From Planctomycetaceae bacterium (lineage in GTDB: Bacteria > Planctomycetota > Planctomycetia > Pirellulales > Pirellulaceae), in assembly GCA_002726245.1 (NCBI GenBank), contig PBSM01000274.1, forward strand, positions 1 to 38,061: DNA of 38,061 nucleotides, read 5' to 3'. Under the pieces are notes generated by a model that did not search any database, was not told the DNA's origin, and saw only the letters and a list, made by a program, of their open reading frames with translations. The position numbers and the translations under genes are program-made. Shown here one piece after another: positions 14,169-22,750 of the stretch; position 1 is the stretch's first letter, and each line of letters opens with the position of its first letter.

Positions 14169-16784
14169 TTAATCTAAGTAGGCAAACTCGTTCGCACTGA
14201 GCAACATGTGGCACAAATCGGCGAGCGCGTTTCGCTTTGCTTTGGTCATCACTTCCGGTTGGTCACGCGATTCTTCCGGCGACTCAGCCAAGTAACGATT
14301 CGTTTGCTCTACGACGAAGTTATCGAACAACTCTCGCTCCGTGTTGCCGCACGAGCGGGCAAACGCCACACGAACCGCATACGCGACAGGATCGTCCTCG
14401 CCATGCGAAAGCACTCGATCTGCGAATGCGTTCGCGGCGCGCACCATGATGTCGCTATTGAGGAGCGTCAGTGCCTGCGTCGAGACGGTTGAGACGCCTC
14501 GCTGCGTGCAATTCACTGCGATCTTCGGTTGATCGAAGAGATCTAGCATCGTCTCTGGACGTAGTCGCATCACGAGAACATAGACCGAACGGCGGTTCTC
14601 GCCGTGGCCTGGAGGCACGATCGCTTCGCCGTTCGATGATCGGCTGACCGGAACCGGCGGACCGTACATGGTCTGTTCTGCCGTGCCTGACGCGAACAAG
14701 ATCGCGTCGCGAAGCGGCTCCGCTTCAAGCCGCCGAATCCTTTGACGCCACAACAAATCGTTGTTCGGATCAACCTGTTCACATTTGCCGCGATCATCGT
14801 CGTCCACTTGTGAACTCTGTCGCCAAGCCGACGACGTCAGAATCAATCGATGAATATGCTTCACGCTCCAGCTGCTACGAACGAACTCGGTCGCCAACCA
14901 ATCAAGCAACGCGGGATGACTCGGCGGCGCGCCGGTAACTCCAAAGTCTTCCGGACTCGCGACGATGCCTCTTCCAAAGTGATGCATCCAGATTCGATTA
15001 ACCATCACTCGAGCCGTAAGCGGATGCTCCGCTTGAGTAAGCCATTTCGCAAATGCCAGCCGGCGACCGCTCGGGCGAGTTTCCTTCGCAGAGTCCTTCC
15101 AGTCGAATAGCTGCGGCGTGGCTATGGTCGAAATAACTCCCGGCCGCACGGGCGGCCCCGGCGTCAGTGGATCGCCTCGCAACAGGACGGGCGTCGTCAC
15201 CGGGCCTTCCAGGTCGTACAACGCCCGGATTTCATCAAAGGTTACGCGATGGCCGTTCTCCGTGGCGACCTTTCCGTTCAACTCCGCCGACTGCTCTTGA
15301 TACTCCTGGTAGGTCGAACCAAGAGCTTCGTCGAGTTCTTTACCTTCGGGGCGAAGTTCCTTCTTGAACTTCTCGACGAACGCATTCTGTTCGTTGGTTC
15401 GCTTCCCATCCGGCGTCACGAACGCCGATTCAACATCCGCGCGAACATCTTCCGACACCTTTGCGAGCCGATCGGCGAACAGCTTCTCGGTAAACTCCTT
15501 TTTCAACGCGGCTAGTTCCGCCTGCAAATTCTTGACCGCCTCGTCGATCTCCGCGTTACGCTTCGTCGCGGCATCTTCCTGCTTCTTCGTCGCCACTTTC
15601 ACACGACGATTCATCTGTGGAACCCAATTGTCGGGCCGATAGGCGTTCATGAAGATCGCCTGCATCCGGTAGTAATCGACTTGCGGAATCGGATCGAACT
15701 TGTGGCTGTGGCAGCGTGCGCATTGGATCGTCAGTCCCATGGTCGATGAGCAAACGATCTGCAGCGTGTCGAAGAGCGTTGGGTAGTAGTACTGAGCATG
15801 CGCGTTCTTGATTGTCGAGAAGTCCGGTCGGCTGGGATCGGCGGCCGTTCGCAGGAAGCCTGTCGCGGTTACAGCTTCGACGACACTTGCGGGCAATTCA
15901 TCCATCGTTTTGTAAGCAGTCCAGTAATCGGTCAACTCGTCGCCGGCAAGCTGCTCGAGCAAGAATCGATCGTAAGGCTTGTCGTTATTGAATGCTCGAA
16001 TGACATAGTCGCGGTACTTCCAGAGCAGCGGGAGTTGGCGGTCTTCGCTCAGAATTCCAGCCGAGTCGGCATAGCCGGCCACGTCGAGCCAATGCCTGGC
16101 CCAGCGCTCGCCATACCGCGGGCTTGCCAGCAGCCTTCCGATCGTCCGTGGATAAGCATCCGGCCGGTCATCATTAACAAACTGTTCAATCTCAGCAGGC
16201 GTCGGCGGAAGCCCAAGCAAATCGAAGCTCGCTCGTCGGAGCAGCGTTGTTCGCGACGCGTCGGCAGCGAAGGACAGCTCCTTCTCTTCTAATTGTTTCA
16301 GCACGAAGGCATCGATTGGATTGCGAACGCGATCGTCCCGCGCGAGCTCTGGAATCTCCGGCCGCAGGGGTGGGTTAAACGACCACAATTCGGCACCAGT
16401 CAAATCCTCGGCTAAATCGACCGGCTTGACATTGCTAACCCCTTCGGCTCCGTCGTTAATCCACGTCCGAATGATTCCTTTCTCTGTTGCGGTCAGCTTC
16501 TGCCCGTCCAGTGGCATCTTGTCGGCGGCGATCTTCTCGTACAGAAGGCTGAACTCAGCAGCGGCAATTCGAATCGCCGCGCCCGACTTGCCGCCGTTCA
16601 GCAGCGAAGAGGGTTGCGTCAGATTCAGATCGCCCTTCGGCTCAACCCCTGCATGGCAACGAATGCACTTTGCGCGAAAGATCGGCAGTATGTCTGTGGC
16701 GAATGTCAGCTTGTCGCTGGGTTTGTCTTCGGCTGCGTTTGCGAAACCGCTGGAAACAACAGCACTCACCAGCGTCAAGATCAT
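14169..16784 (-). CDS. Cytochrome c-linked DUF1549/DUF1553 protein
   Basis: This 871-residue exported protein has the planctomycete cytochrome C (PSCyt1) domain first, with one heme motif CIRCH (Cys40-His44). DUF1549 (PSCyt2) and DUF1553 (PSD1) follow. Typical family segments are ERWARHWLDVAGYADS, the second cysteine motif CARCHSHKFDPIPQVDYYRM, VMVNRIWMHHFGRGIV and the ending MLLSANEFAYLD. A coiled, charged insertion of about 120 residues lies between the two DUFs. The start at 16784 gives signal peptide MILTLVSAVVSSGFANA; GTG 16796 would add MRAT before it, and the longer ATG 16922 reads through repeat DNA. The reaction is unknown; polymer breakdown with electron transfer is often suggested. 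Confidence 0.9.
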   Translation of the reverse strand: MILTLVSAVVSSGFANAAEDKPSDKLTFATDILPIFRAKCIRCHAGVEPKGDLNLTQPSSLLNGGKSGAAIRIAAAEFSLLYEKIAADKMPLDGQKLTATEKGIIRTWINDGAEGVSNVKPVDLAEDLTGAELWSFNPPLRPEIPELARDDRVRNPIDAFVLKQLEEKELSFAADASRTTLLRRASFDLLGLPPTPAEIEQFVNDDRPDAYPRTIGRLLASPRYGERWARHWLDVAGYADSAGILSEDRQLPLLWKYRDYVIRAFNNDKPYDRFLLEQLAGDELTDYWTAYKTMDELPASVVEAVTATGFLRTAADPSRPDFSTIKNAHAQYYYPTLFDTLQIVCSSTMGLTIQCARCHSHKFDPIPQVDYYRMQAIFMNAYRPDNWVPQMNRRVKVATKKQEDAATKRNAEIDEAVKNLQAELAALKKEFTEKLFADRLAKVSEDVRADVESAFVTPDGKRTNEQNAFVEKFKKELRPEGKELDEALGSTYQEYQEQSAELNGKVATENGHRVTFDEIRALYDLEGPVTTPVLLRGDPLTPGPPVRPGVISTIATPQLFDWKDSAKETRPSGRRLAFAKWLTQAEHPLTARVMVNRIWMHHFGRGIVASPEDFGVTGAPPSHPALLDWLATEFVRSSWSVKHIHRLILTSSAWRQSSQVDDDDRGKCEQVDPNNDLLWRQRIRRLEAEPLRDAILFASGTAEQTMYGPPVPVSRSSNGEAIVPPGHGENRRSVYVLVMRLRPETMLDLFDQPKIAVNCTQRGVSTVSTQALTLLNSDIMVRAANAFADRVLSHGEDDPVAYAVRVAFARSCGNTERELFDNFVVEQTNRYLAESPEESRDQPEVMTKAKRNALADLCHMLLSANEFAYLD

Positions 16785-16785
16785 C

Positions 16786-16906
16786 GTAGCTCTCACACTC
16801 CGCGTGAGGATAGCGGTACGGCGAACGACGATGGCATGAGTGAACGCGTACACGAGTATTAGATCCCTTCTAGCGCCGCTCTCATCACACCGACTGTGAT
16901 GGATAC
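16786..16906. repeat. Inverted hairpin pair in the divergent promoter region
   Basis: The left half starts with GTAG (16786-16789) and a hairpin around ACTCCGCG; the right half (16876-16906) ends in ATAC, which reads GTAT on the other strand. Both halves are diverged copies of the element at 32028-32150 (ATCACGC-TCC-GCGTGAT stem, then GAGAGCGG). The left edge is one base from the start codon of the cytochrome-linked gene, so it makes up that gene's immediate leader. Confidence 0.65.
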
Positions 16907-16983
16907 TTGGGTTGCGGCTCAACTGCCTTATGATAATGCGGTTCGTTCTGAGTCACAACGCGATTCGGCAACTGCGTTTAGGT

Positions 16984-17035
16984 GTCCGCACGAATAATCT
17001 CCCCGATTCGTGCTCTTTCATTAATTCGTGCGGAC
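16984..17035. repeat. 12-bp inverted repeat between divergent modules
   Basis: Arms GTCCGCACGAAT (16984-16995) and ATTCGTGCGGAC (17024-17035) are perfectly complementary, 28 nt apart, with an extra GATTCGTG copy between them. It lies about 120 nt upstream of the ceramidase-like gene, within the only region that can hold promoters for both divergent modules. It could be an operator or another mobile hairpin; no GTAG edge is present. A TACAAT at 17073-17078 may be the -10 of the plus-strand module, without a clear -35. Confidence 0.5.
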
Positions 17036-17151
17036 GATATCACTTACGTCCTCTCTAGGACAGCAAGTAGGATACAATCACGGGGTTCTAGACATTCGGT
17101 ATTCTGGTTTACCCCCCACGTCATTCCATTCACGCGCGTCAGAGAAGACCA

Positions 17152-18570
17152 ATGAATCGTAAGTTCTTGCAGGGTCTCGGGATCCTATTCGCAGTTGTCT
17201 TCTCGTTCGTTCTGACGCACGAATTGCGAGCTGAATTGCGAGCCGGAGCAGCCATCGCCGACATCACGCCGCAGCAACTACCGGTCTCGATGACGGGCAG
17301 CTTTCAGGATCGTCAAGCGACGGGTGTATACGACCGACTGAATGCTCGCTGCCTTGTGCTGGACGATGGCAAGACGAGTGTTGCCATCGTCGTGTGTGAC
17401 AGTTGCCTCATCACACGAGACATCTTTGATGCAGCAAAGCAGCTCGTTTTTGAAAAGACAGGGATGCCCACAAGTCGGATGATGATCTCAGCGACACATA
17501 CTCATACCGCGGCAACGACCGTCGCGTTGGCTCAATGCCATCCTGATCCAGCGTACTTGAAGTACCTGACTCGGCAGATAGCACAGTCCGTCATCGATGC
17601 TCACTCGCGATTGCAGCCAGCATGTGTCGGCTGGGCTGTTGGAAAGGAAGCTGCCGAAGTCAACAATCGACGCTGGTTCGTCAAGCCAGAAGGAATACGT
17701 CCCGATCCCTTTGGCCGCACAGACGCCACGGTTCGCATGAACCCGCCGCGCGGAAGCGACTTGCTGATCAAGCCTGCCGGGCCGATCGATCCGGATGTCT
17801 CCATTCTCTCCGTTCAACACGCTGACGGGAGTCCGTTGTCGGTATTGGGGAATTACTCGTTGCACTACGTCGGCGGCATTCCCCCGAATCAACTCTCAGC
17901 AGATTACTTCGGCGAGTTCGCACGTCAGATCCGCTCTCGTGTCGATGGCACGAAGTCGTTCGTTGGCATCATGTCCAATGGGACAAGCGGCGACGTGAAC
18001 AACTACAACTTCCTCGCGCCTCGTCCGCGAGCTGCTCCCTTTGAACGCGTCACCGCGGTCGCGAACCGAATCGCCAACGTAAGCTTCGCCGCGTACGAAG
18101 GCATCGACCATTGTGGCGATCACACACTGAAGATGATCGAGCGGACGATCGATCTTGGCGTGCGTCGTCCCAACGAATCGGACGTGGCTCGCGCAAAGAA
18201 TCTGCTCGCAAACGCAGCCGATCCAAAGCGACTGAACACGGACGAACTTTATGCTCAAGAGACGCTGCGACTAGCTGATTATCCATCGACCGTAAACATC
18301 AAGCTACAAGCACTGCGAATCGGCGACTTAGGGATCGTCGCGATTCCATGCGAGGTCTTTGCTCAGATCGGTCTCGACATCAAAGAGAAGAGCCCCTTTG
18401 CGACGACTTTCACCATCGCATTGGCGAACGGTTACAACGGCTATCTACCGACGCCTCAACAACACGCTTGGGGCGGCTACGAAACTTGGCGTTCCGGCTG
18501 GAGCTACCTCGAAGAAGACGCATCGACAAAGATCTTGAGCAACGTGTTGGAGATGCTCGGGGAGTTGTAG
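17152..18570 (+). CDS. Neutral/alkaline ceramidase-like exported hydrolase
   Basis: This 472-residue protein matches the neutral/alkaline non-lysosomal ceramidase N-terminal domain, zinc hydrolases that cleave amide-linked acyl chains from sphingolipids. Likely metal ligands are visible: His116 and His118 in SATHTHTAAT and His238 in NYSLHYVGG, followed by SNGTSGDVNN. A cleavable signal peptide (GILFAVVFSFVLTHELRA) indicates export. Many bacterial members of this family act on unknown substrates, so true ceramidase activity is not assured. It is the first gene of the plus-strand module and is followed after one base by a small membrane protein. Confidence 0.85.
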   Translation: MNRKFLQGLGILFAVVFSFVLTHELRAELRAGAAIADITPQQLPVSMTGSFQDRQATGVYDRLNARCLVLDDGKTSVAIVVCDSCLITRDIFDAAKQLVFEKTGMPTSRMMISATHTHTAATTVALAQCHPDPAYLKYLTRQIAQSVIDAHSRLQPACVGWAVGKEAAEVNNRRWFVKPEGIRPDPFGRTDATVRMNPPRGSDLLIKPAGPIDPDVSILSVQHADGSPLSVLGNYSLHYVGGIPPNQLSADYFGEFARQIRSRVDGTKSFVGIMSNGTSGDVNNYNFLAPRPRAAPFERVTAVANRIANVSFAAYEGIDHCGDHTLKMIERTIDLGVRRPNESDVARAKNLLANAADPKRLNTDELYAQETLRLADYPSTVNIKLQALRIGDLGIVAIPCEVFAQIGLDIKEKSPFATTFTIALANGYNGYLPTPQQHAWGGYETWRSGWSYLEEDASTKILSNVLEMLGEL

Positions 18571-18571
18571 G

Positions 18572-18760
18572 ATGACCTCGCAGCACGACGATGCGAAGCC
18601 GTGGCAGTTCAGTTTGTGCGTCTTGATGGTCATTGTGACGCTGTCCGCTATCGTGGCGGCGCTATGGCCGACGCCTATTAGAAGTCGCCAAGCGGACTGG
18701 GAGCCGCCCCTAGATGCTGTCCCTGAAGACGAACTGGGTGAGATGGATTTGCCGCCGTAA
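18572..18760 (+). CDS. Small single-span membrane protein
   Basis: The 62-residue product begins one base after the ceramidase-like stop (TAGGATG), suggesting coupled translation. It has the planctomycete pattern PWQFSL followed by a hydrophobic helix (CVLMVIVTLSAIVAALW) and then an acidic, proline-containing tail. Such N-terminal motifs recur in many planctomycete inner-membrane proteins of unknown role. Position and composition support a real gene, perhaps an anchor or partner for the exported hydrolase, but no function is known. Confidence 0.65.
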   Translation: MTSQHDDAKPWQFSLCVLMVIVTLSAIVAALWPTPIRSRQADWEPPLDAVPEDELGEMDLPP

Positions 18761-18833
18761 GCCTGCGCGGATCGTCAGCACTCTGCCCGTTTTACAGGCA
18801 CCGAAACTTTCTCACTCAACGGCTACCCACAGT

Positions 18834-18855
18834 CACTTGCCTTTCGTAGCAAGTG
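18834..18855 (+). terminator. Weak hairpin downstream of the small membrane protein
   Basis: CACTTGC (18834-18840) pairs perfectly with GCAAGTG (18849-18855) around an 8-nt loop. It lies 74 nt after the small gene and 54 nt before the PPC gene. There is no T-run after it, so termination is only a possibility. Confidence 0.3.
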
Positions 18856-18908
18856 TATCGACAATGGAACCTCCCTCCTGACACCCTACCAACTGAGCCC
18901 ACCTTGGT

Positions 18909-20441
18909 ATGCCGAGCTTCCTCACCAAAGCTTGTTTCTTGTTGATCGTAGCGAGTTGCTGCGACTCCCCCTGCCTTCACGCCGCAGAGCCGGACCTGAA
19001 AGCGATCTTCCCGCTCGGCTGCTCGCCCGGTGAGAGTATCGAAGCCACCCTTATCGGTGGCGGATTGGATAAGGTAACGGCGTTGCACTTCAGCACGCCC
19101 GGCCTGTCAGCCGAGCCTATCGAGAAGAATCGCTTTCGGATCACCGCGTCCGACGAAGCATCGCTCGGCACGTGCGACGTTTGGATAGCCACGCCAGAGG
19201 GACTGGCAGGCCCACGTCGTTTCGCCATCAGCAGTACTGCCATCGTTGTCGAGCAAGAGAGCAACGATACGAGCGATCTCGCACAAGCTGTCACCTTGCC
19301 GGTTGTCGTTGACGCGAAGTGTGACAAGGCAGCCGATCTCGATTGGTTTGCATTCGCAGCGGAGAAAGACCAAGAGATCAGCATTGCCTGCCGTTCGCAT
19401 TCGCTTGATGGCAGCGTTCGCCCGTTCTTTACCCTTGTGGGCCCCAGCGGCCGTGAACTCGTTCACAGTTCAGCAAGCCGTCTCGAACCGGAGGCAACGT
19501 TTCACGTTCCCGCTTCCGGGGCTTACCGCCTTCTCGTCCACGACCGAGGCTACAAGAAAGACGATTTCAGTTACTACCGAATCGAACTAAGCGTGCCAGC
19601 CGAAAAGACGAACACCTCCACGGCACATCGCGCACTCATTACATCAGACGACGTGTTGGCGACCGAGCAGATCACCGAACAGATAGCCTCGGAGGAAACT
19701 CCGCAAGAGCTCGACCTTCCCAGCCGGATCGCGGGTAGCTTTGAACAACGCAACGCTGTCGATTGGTTTCGATTCGCGGCGAAGAAGGGTCAAACCGTCC
19801 ACATCGAAGCCTTTGGCGAACGGCTTGGGCAAATGATGGACATCGACGTTGCTATCTACGACGACAATCAGAAGGAAGTTGTCGCGTTGAAAGACATCGC
19901 GGCTCCCAAGAGCGTTCCAGCGACCTTGCCACTCGTTTCGCTCGATCCGACGATCGATTGGAAAGTTCCGACCGATGGCGAATACTCGATCGCGATCCGC
20001 GATCTTTATGGCGGAAGTGTGTTTGGGCCGGATCGTGTGTACGAATTGATCGTTCAGAAACAGCGTCCGAGTTTCTACGCGTTTGTGATGTCAACGAATG
20101 CGAAGCCAAGTCGCGGAGTGGCGATCAAGCGTGGTGCAGAAGCTGAAGCGTCTGTAGTCGTCGTTCGCACCGGAGGCTTTGCCGGCGAAGTAACAGTTCG
20201 AATCGAAGAGCCGAATGACAGCGTAACACTAGAGAACGGTGTCGTCGGCCCGAAAGAAGTGACAAAACCGCTAAGGCTTGCGGCTGCGAGTGATTCCGCG
20301 GTTGGCTTTCACCCGCTTCGACTTGTTGCCGAGGCGGAGATCGGCTCTGATAAACGCACGATTTCAATCCCGTATGCCGCTGTCATCCGGCCCGGGCTGA
20401 CTCGTCGAGTGGAAGAAATGCTGATCGATATCAGCGAGTAA
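18909..20441 (+). CDS. Exported PPC (pre-peptidase C) domain protein
   Basis: This 510-residue protein has a signal peptide ending at LHAAEP. A first domain (about residues 25-105) resembles an Ig-like/IPT fold (GESIEATLIGGGLDKVTALH). Two PPC-like beta sandwiches follow: about residues 115-225 (EQESNDTSDLAQA, DLDWFAFAAEKDQEISI, GAYRLLVHDRG) and about 245-375 (NAVDWFRFAAKKGQTVHIEA, DGEYSIAIRDLYGG). No catalytic motif is visible, so it is probably a binding protein. It precedes the cytochrome-linked DUF1549/DUF1553 gene by only 8 nt, and this PPC, DUF1549/DUF1553, DUF1501 order suggests they work together in the periplasm. Confidence 0.85.
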   Translation: MPSFLTKACFLLIVASCCDSPCLHAAEPDLKAIFPLGCSPGESIEATLIGGGLDKVTALHFSTPGLSAEPIEKNRFRITASDEASLGTCDVWIATPEGLAGPRRFAISSTAIVVEQESNDTSDLAQAVTLPVVVDAKCDKAADLDWFAFAAEKDQEISIACRSHSLDGSVRPFFTLVGPSGRELVHSSASRLEPEATFHVPASGAYRLLVHDRGYKKDDFSYYRIELSVPAEKTNTSTAHRALITSDDVLATEQITEQIASEETPQELDLPSRIAGSFEQRNAVDWFRFAAKKGQTVHIEAFGERLGQMMDIDVAIYDDNQKEVVALKDIAAPKSVPATLPLVSLDPTIDWKVPTDGEYSIAIRDLYGGSVFGPDRVYELIVQKQRPSFYAFVMSTNAKPSRGVAIKRGAEAEASVVVVRTGGFAGEVTVRIEEPNDSVTLENGVVGPKEVTKPLRLAAASDSAVGFHPLRLVAEAEIGSDKRTISIPYAAVIRPGLTRRVEEMLIDISE

Positions 20442-20449
20442 ACGACAAG

Positions 20450-22675
20450 ATGCGAAGAACGTTTTCCGTACTGATGATTGTGCTAAGCGCTTCCGCATTG
20501 CACGCTGAGTCGCTCCCAATACCGACGGACCCAATACCGACGGACGCAGCGACTACGCAGTTGCACTTCGCGAACGACATCGTGCCGATCTTCACGAAGC
20601 TTGGCTGTAACAGCGGCGGCTGTCACGGCAAATCGACCGGGCGCGGCGGGTTCAAACTGTCATTGTTTGGATTTGAACCTGCAGATGATTTCGATGCCAT
20701 CAGTCGGGGATCGCGAGGCCGGCGAGTGTTTCCCGCTTCACCAGACGAATCGCTGCTGTTGAAGAAAGCGACGATGGCGGTCCCGCATGGCGGCGGTCGG
20801 CGGATGGAAACGACCGATCCCGAGTTCGTCTTGCTGCGTGAATGGATTGCGGCCGAGATGCCGACGGGGCGTGGCGATGCTCCGAAGATCACCGGGCTGC
20901 GTATCGAACCAAAGACGCCGCTGATGGCTAACGACGTCGAATTGCAATTGACCGCGGCCGCGATCTATTCCGATGGCAGCACGCGCGACGTGACTCGACT
21001 GACACGCTTTCGCAGCAGCGATTCGGCCGTCGCGGATGTCGATGAGCATGGGCTCGTGCACAGTGAATCGCGCTCAGGCGAGACGGCGATCGTCGGCCTT
21101 TATCAGGAGCAAGCCGCTGTCAGCCGAGTGATTGTCCCGACGGCCAATCCGCCGAATGACCTGCAACAGCGACTGAACGACCTCCCCATTCGTAACTTCA
21201 TCGACCGACATCTTGTCACAAAACTGAAGCAACTGCGTGTGGCCCCTGCAAGTGTTGCCGACGACGGTGCGTTCTTGCGGCGTGCGACGCTACAAATCGC
21301 CGGCCGCTTGCCGAGTCCCGCCGAGACGCAGGCCTTCTTGGCCAGCGACGACTCAAATAAGCGAGAGCAACTGATCGATCGGCTTCTCGACAGCCAAGAC
21401 TATGCCGATCACTTCGCTCAAAAGTGGTCGGACCTGCTCCGCAACAAGCGTCGCGGACAAACGCCGCGTATTCCCGGAACGATCGCCTTCCATCGCTGGA
21501 TTCGCAACGCGCTCGCGTCGAACTTGCCGTACGATCAGTTCGTGCGAGAGATAGTCACGGCGACGGGTAACGTAACGGTGAATCCTCCGGCCCAGTGGTA
21601 TGCTGAAGTTCGATACCTCGACCGATATGTTGATGACACCGCGCAAGTGTTTCTCGGACTCCGCATCGGCTGCGCTCGGTGCCACCATCATCCGTTCGAG
21701 AAGTTTAGCCAAGACGATTACTTCGGACTCGCTGCGTTCTTCTCGCGGGTGGATCGTAAGGGCGGGGCTGGTGTTGCCGAACGGCGTGCCGATGAGACGA
21801 TCTTCGTAAAGGCGACGGGCGAGGTGAAGCATCCTTTGACCGACGCCGTTGTCGTTGCACGTGGTCTCGATGCTCCGGCGATTGAGCTCGCGCCCTATGC
21901 AGACCCGCGACACTCGCTGGTTGATTGGATGAGCGATCCCGATAACGAGTACTTTGCCCGCGCGTTCGTGAACCGTATGTGGGCGCACTTTTTTGGACGT
22001 GGTCTGGTCGAGCCGATAGATGACATGCGTGTTACTAATCCAGCGTCGATCGAGCCCCTGCTGGACGAATTTGCCGCCGAGTTCGTGGAGAGCAAATTTG
22101 ATATGAGGCAGGTCATACACACGATCTGCACTAGCACGACGTACCAGTTGAGCTCGCAAGCGAACGAGACCAACCTCGATGAAACGCAAAGCCATTCGAG
22201 GTTTTATCCTCGGCGGCTGGCGGCCGAAGTTCTGCTTGATGCTACCGATCAGGTAACTGACGTGAAGACCGGATTCAGCGGTTTGCCCTCTGGTACGCGA
22301 GCGGTTCAACTGCCCGACGAAGACTACTCGAACAAGTTCCTCACGCTGTTTGGCCGACCGAAGCGCGAGAGCGCTTGCGAATGTGAGCGCACCGCTCAGC
22401 CAAGCCTGTCACAGTCGCTCTTTGTCTTGAACGACAGCTTCCTCCTGGGCAAAGCGACGTCGAGCGCGGGCTATGCCGCGAAACTCTCCGCCGATAACCG
22501 GGCGGACGACGAGAAGTTGCGAGAGCTATTCTTGACCGTTTTCTCACGAGAACCGTCAGAGCAAGAGTTGCACGACGCCACTGCTTATATCAGGAGCGAG
22601 AAGGATGTAAGAAAGGCTTATGGCAACTTGCTGTGGGCGCTGATGAGTACAAAAGAGTTTATGTACATTCATTGA
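20450..22675 (+). CDS. Heme-binding DUF1549/DUF1553 protein with Ig-like domain
   Basis: This 741-residue exported protein has signal peptide MRRTFSVLMIVLSASALHA. Its heme site is CNSGGCH (Cys53, Cys58, His59), a CX4CH spacing rather than CX2CH. After the cytochrome-like domain comes a bacterial Ig-like (Big2) domain at about residues 145-230 (LTAAAIYSDGSTRDVTRLTR), then DUF1549 with LFLRIGCARCHHHP-type sequence, then DUF1553 with FVNRMWAHFFGRGLVEP. The second cysteine motif is CARCHHHPFEKFSQDDYFGL. It shares its operon with the PPC gene (8-nt gap) and the DUF1501 gene. It is a different subfamily from the gene at 14169. A small in-frame duplication gives PIPTDPIPTD just after the signal peptide. 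Confidence 0.93.
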   Translation: MRRTFSVLMIVLSASALHAESLPIPTDPIPTDAATTQLHFANDIVPIFTKLGCNSGGCHGKSTGRGGFKLSLFGFEPADDFDAISRGSRGRRVFPASPDESLLLKKATMAVPHGGGRRMETTDPEFVLLREWIAAEMPTGRGDAPKITGLRIEPKTPLMANDVELQLTAAAIYSDGSTRDVTRLTRFRSSDSAVADVDEHGLVHSESRSGETAIVGLYQEQAAVSRVIVPTANPPNDLQQRLNDLPIRNFIDRHLVTKLKQLRVAPASVADDGAFLRRATLQIAGRLPSPAETQAFLASDDSNKREQLIDRLLDSQDYADHFAQKWSDLLRNKRRGQTPRIPGTIAFHRWIRNALASNLPYDQFVREIVTATGNVTVNPPAQWYAEVRYLDRYVDDTAQVFLGLRIGCARCHHHPFEKFSQDDYFGLAAFFSRVDRKGGAGVAERRADETIFVKATGEVKHPLTDAVVVARGLDAPAIELAPYADPRHSLVDWMSDPDNEYFARAFVNRMWAHFFGRGLVEPIDDMRVTNPASIEPLLDEFAAEFVESKFDMRQVIHTICTSTTYQLSSQANETNLDETQSHSRFYPRRLAAEVLLDATDQVTDVKTGFSGLPSGTRAVQLPDEDYSNKFLTLFGRPKRESACECERTAQPSLSQSLFVLNDSFLLGKATSSAGYAAKLSADNRADDEKLRELFLTVFSREPSEQELHDATAYIRSEKDVRKAYGNLLWALMSTKEFMYIH

Positions 22676-22676
22676 C

Positions 22677-22736
22677 GTTGGAGTACCGGCTTTAGCCGGC
22701 AGATCAGATAAGACCGCCTGAAGGTGGGGCTCTAAC
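22677..22736. repeat. Inverted pair of GTTG-headed hairpins
   Basis: The left half is GTTGGAG then CCGGCT-TT-AGCCGG (22677-22700). The right half (22712-22736) read on the minus strand is GTTAGAG followed by CCCCACCTTCAGGCGGTC. The left edge is one base after the TGA stop of the DUF1553 gene. The same family occurs at 35524-35596. The GTTG head differs from the GTAG of the other pairs by one base. Confidence 0.65.
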
Positions 22737-22750
22737 AAGTGAGATTCAAC

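Noticed and set aside
18866..18906. Minus-strand GGGCTCAGTTGGTAGGG resembling a tRNA D-arm
   Set aside because: No acceptor pairing, anticodon arm or proper T-arm (GGTTCGA) could be formed around it, so no tRNA is supported.
21353..22309. Minus-strand open frame of 318 codons inside the DUF1549/DUF1553 gene
   Set aside because: Antisense to conserved domain sequence; composition and lack of motifs mark it as a shadow of codon bias.
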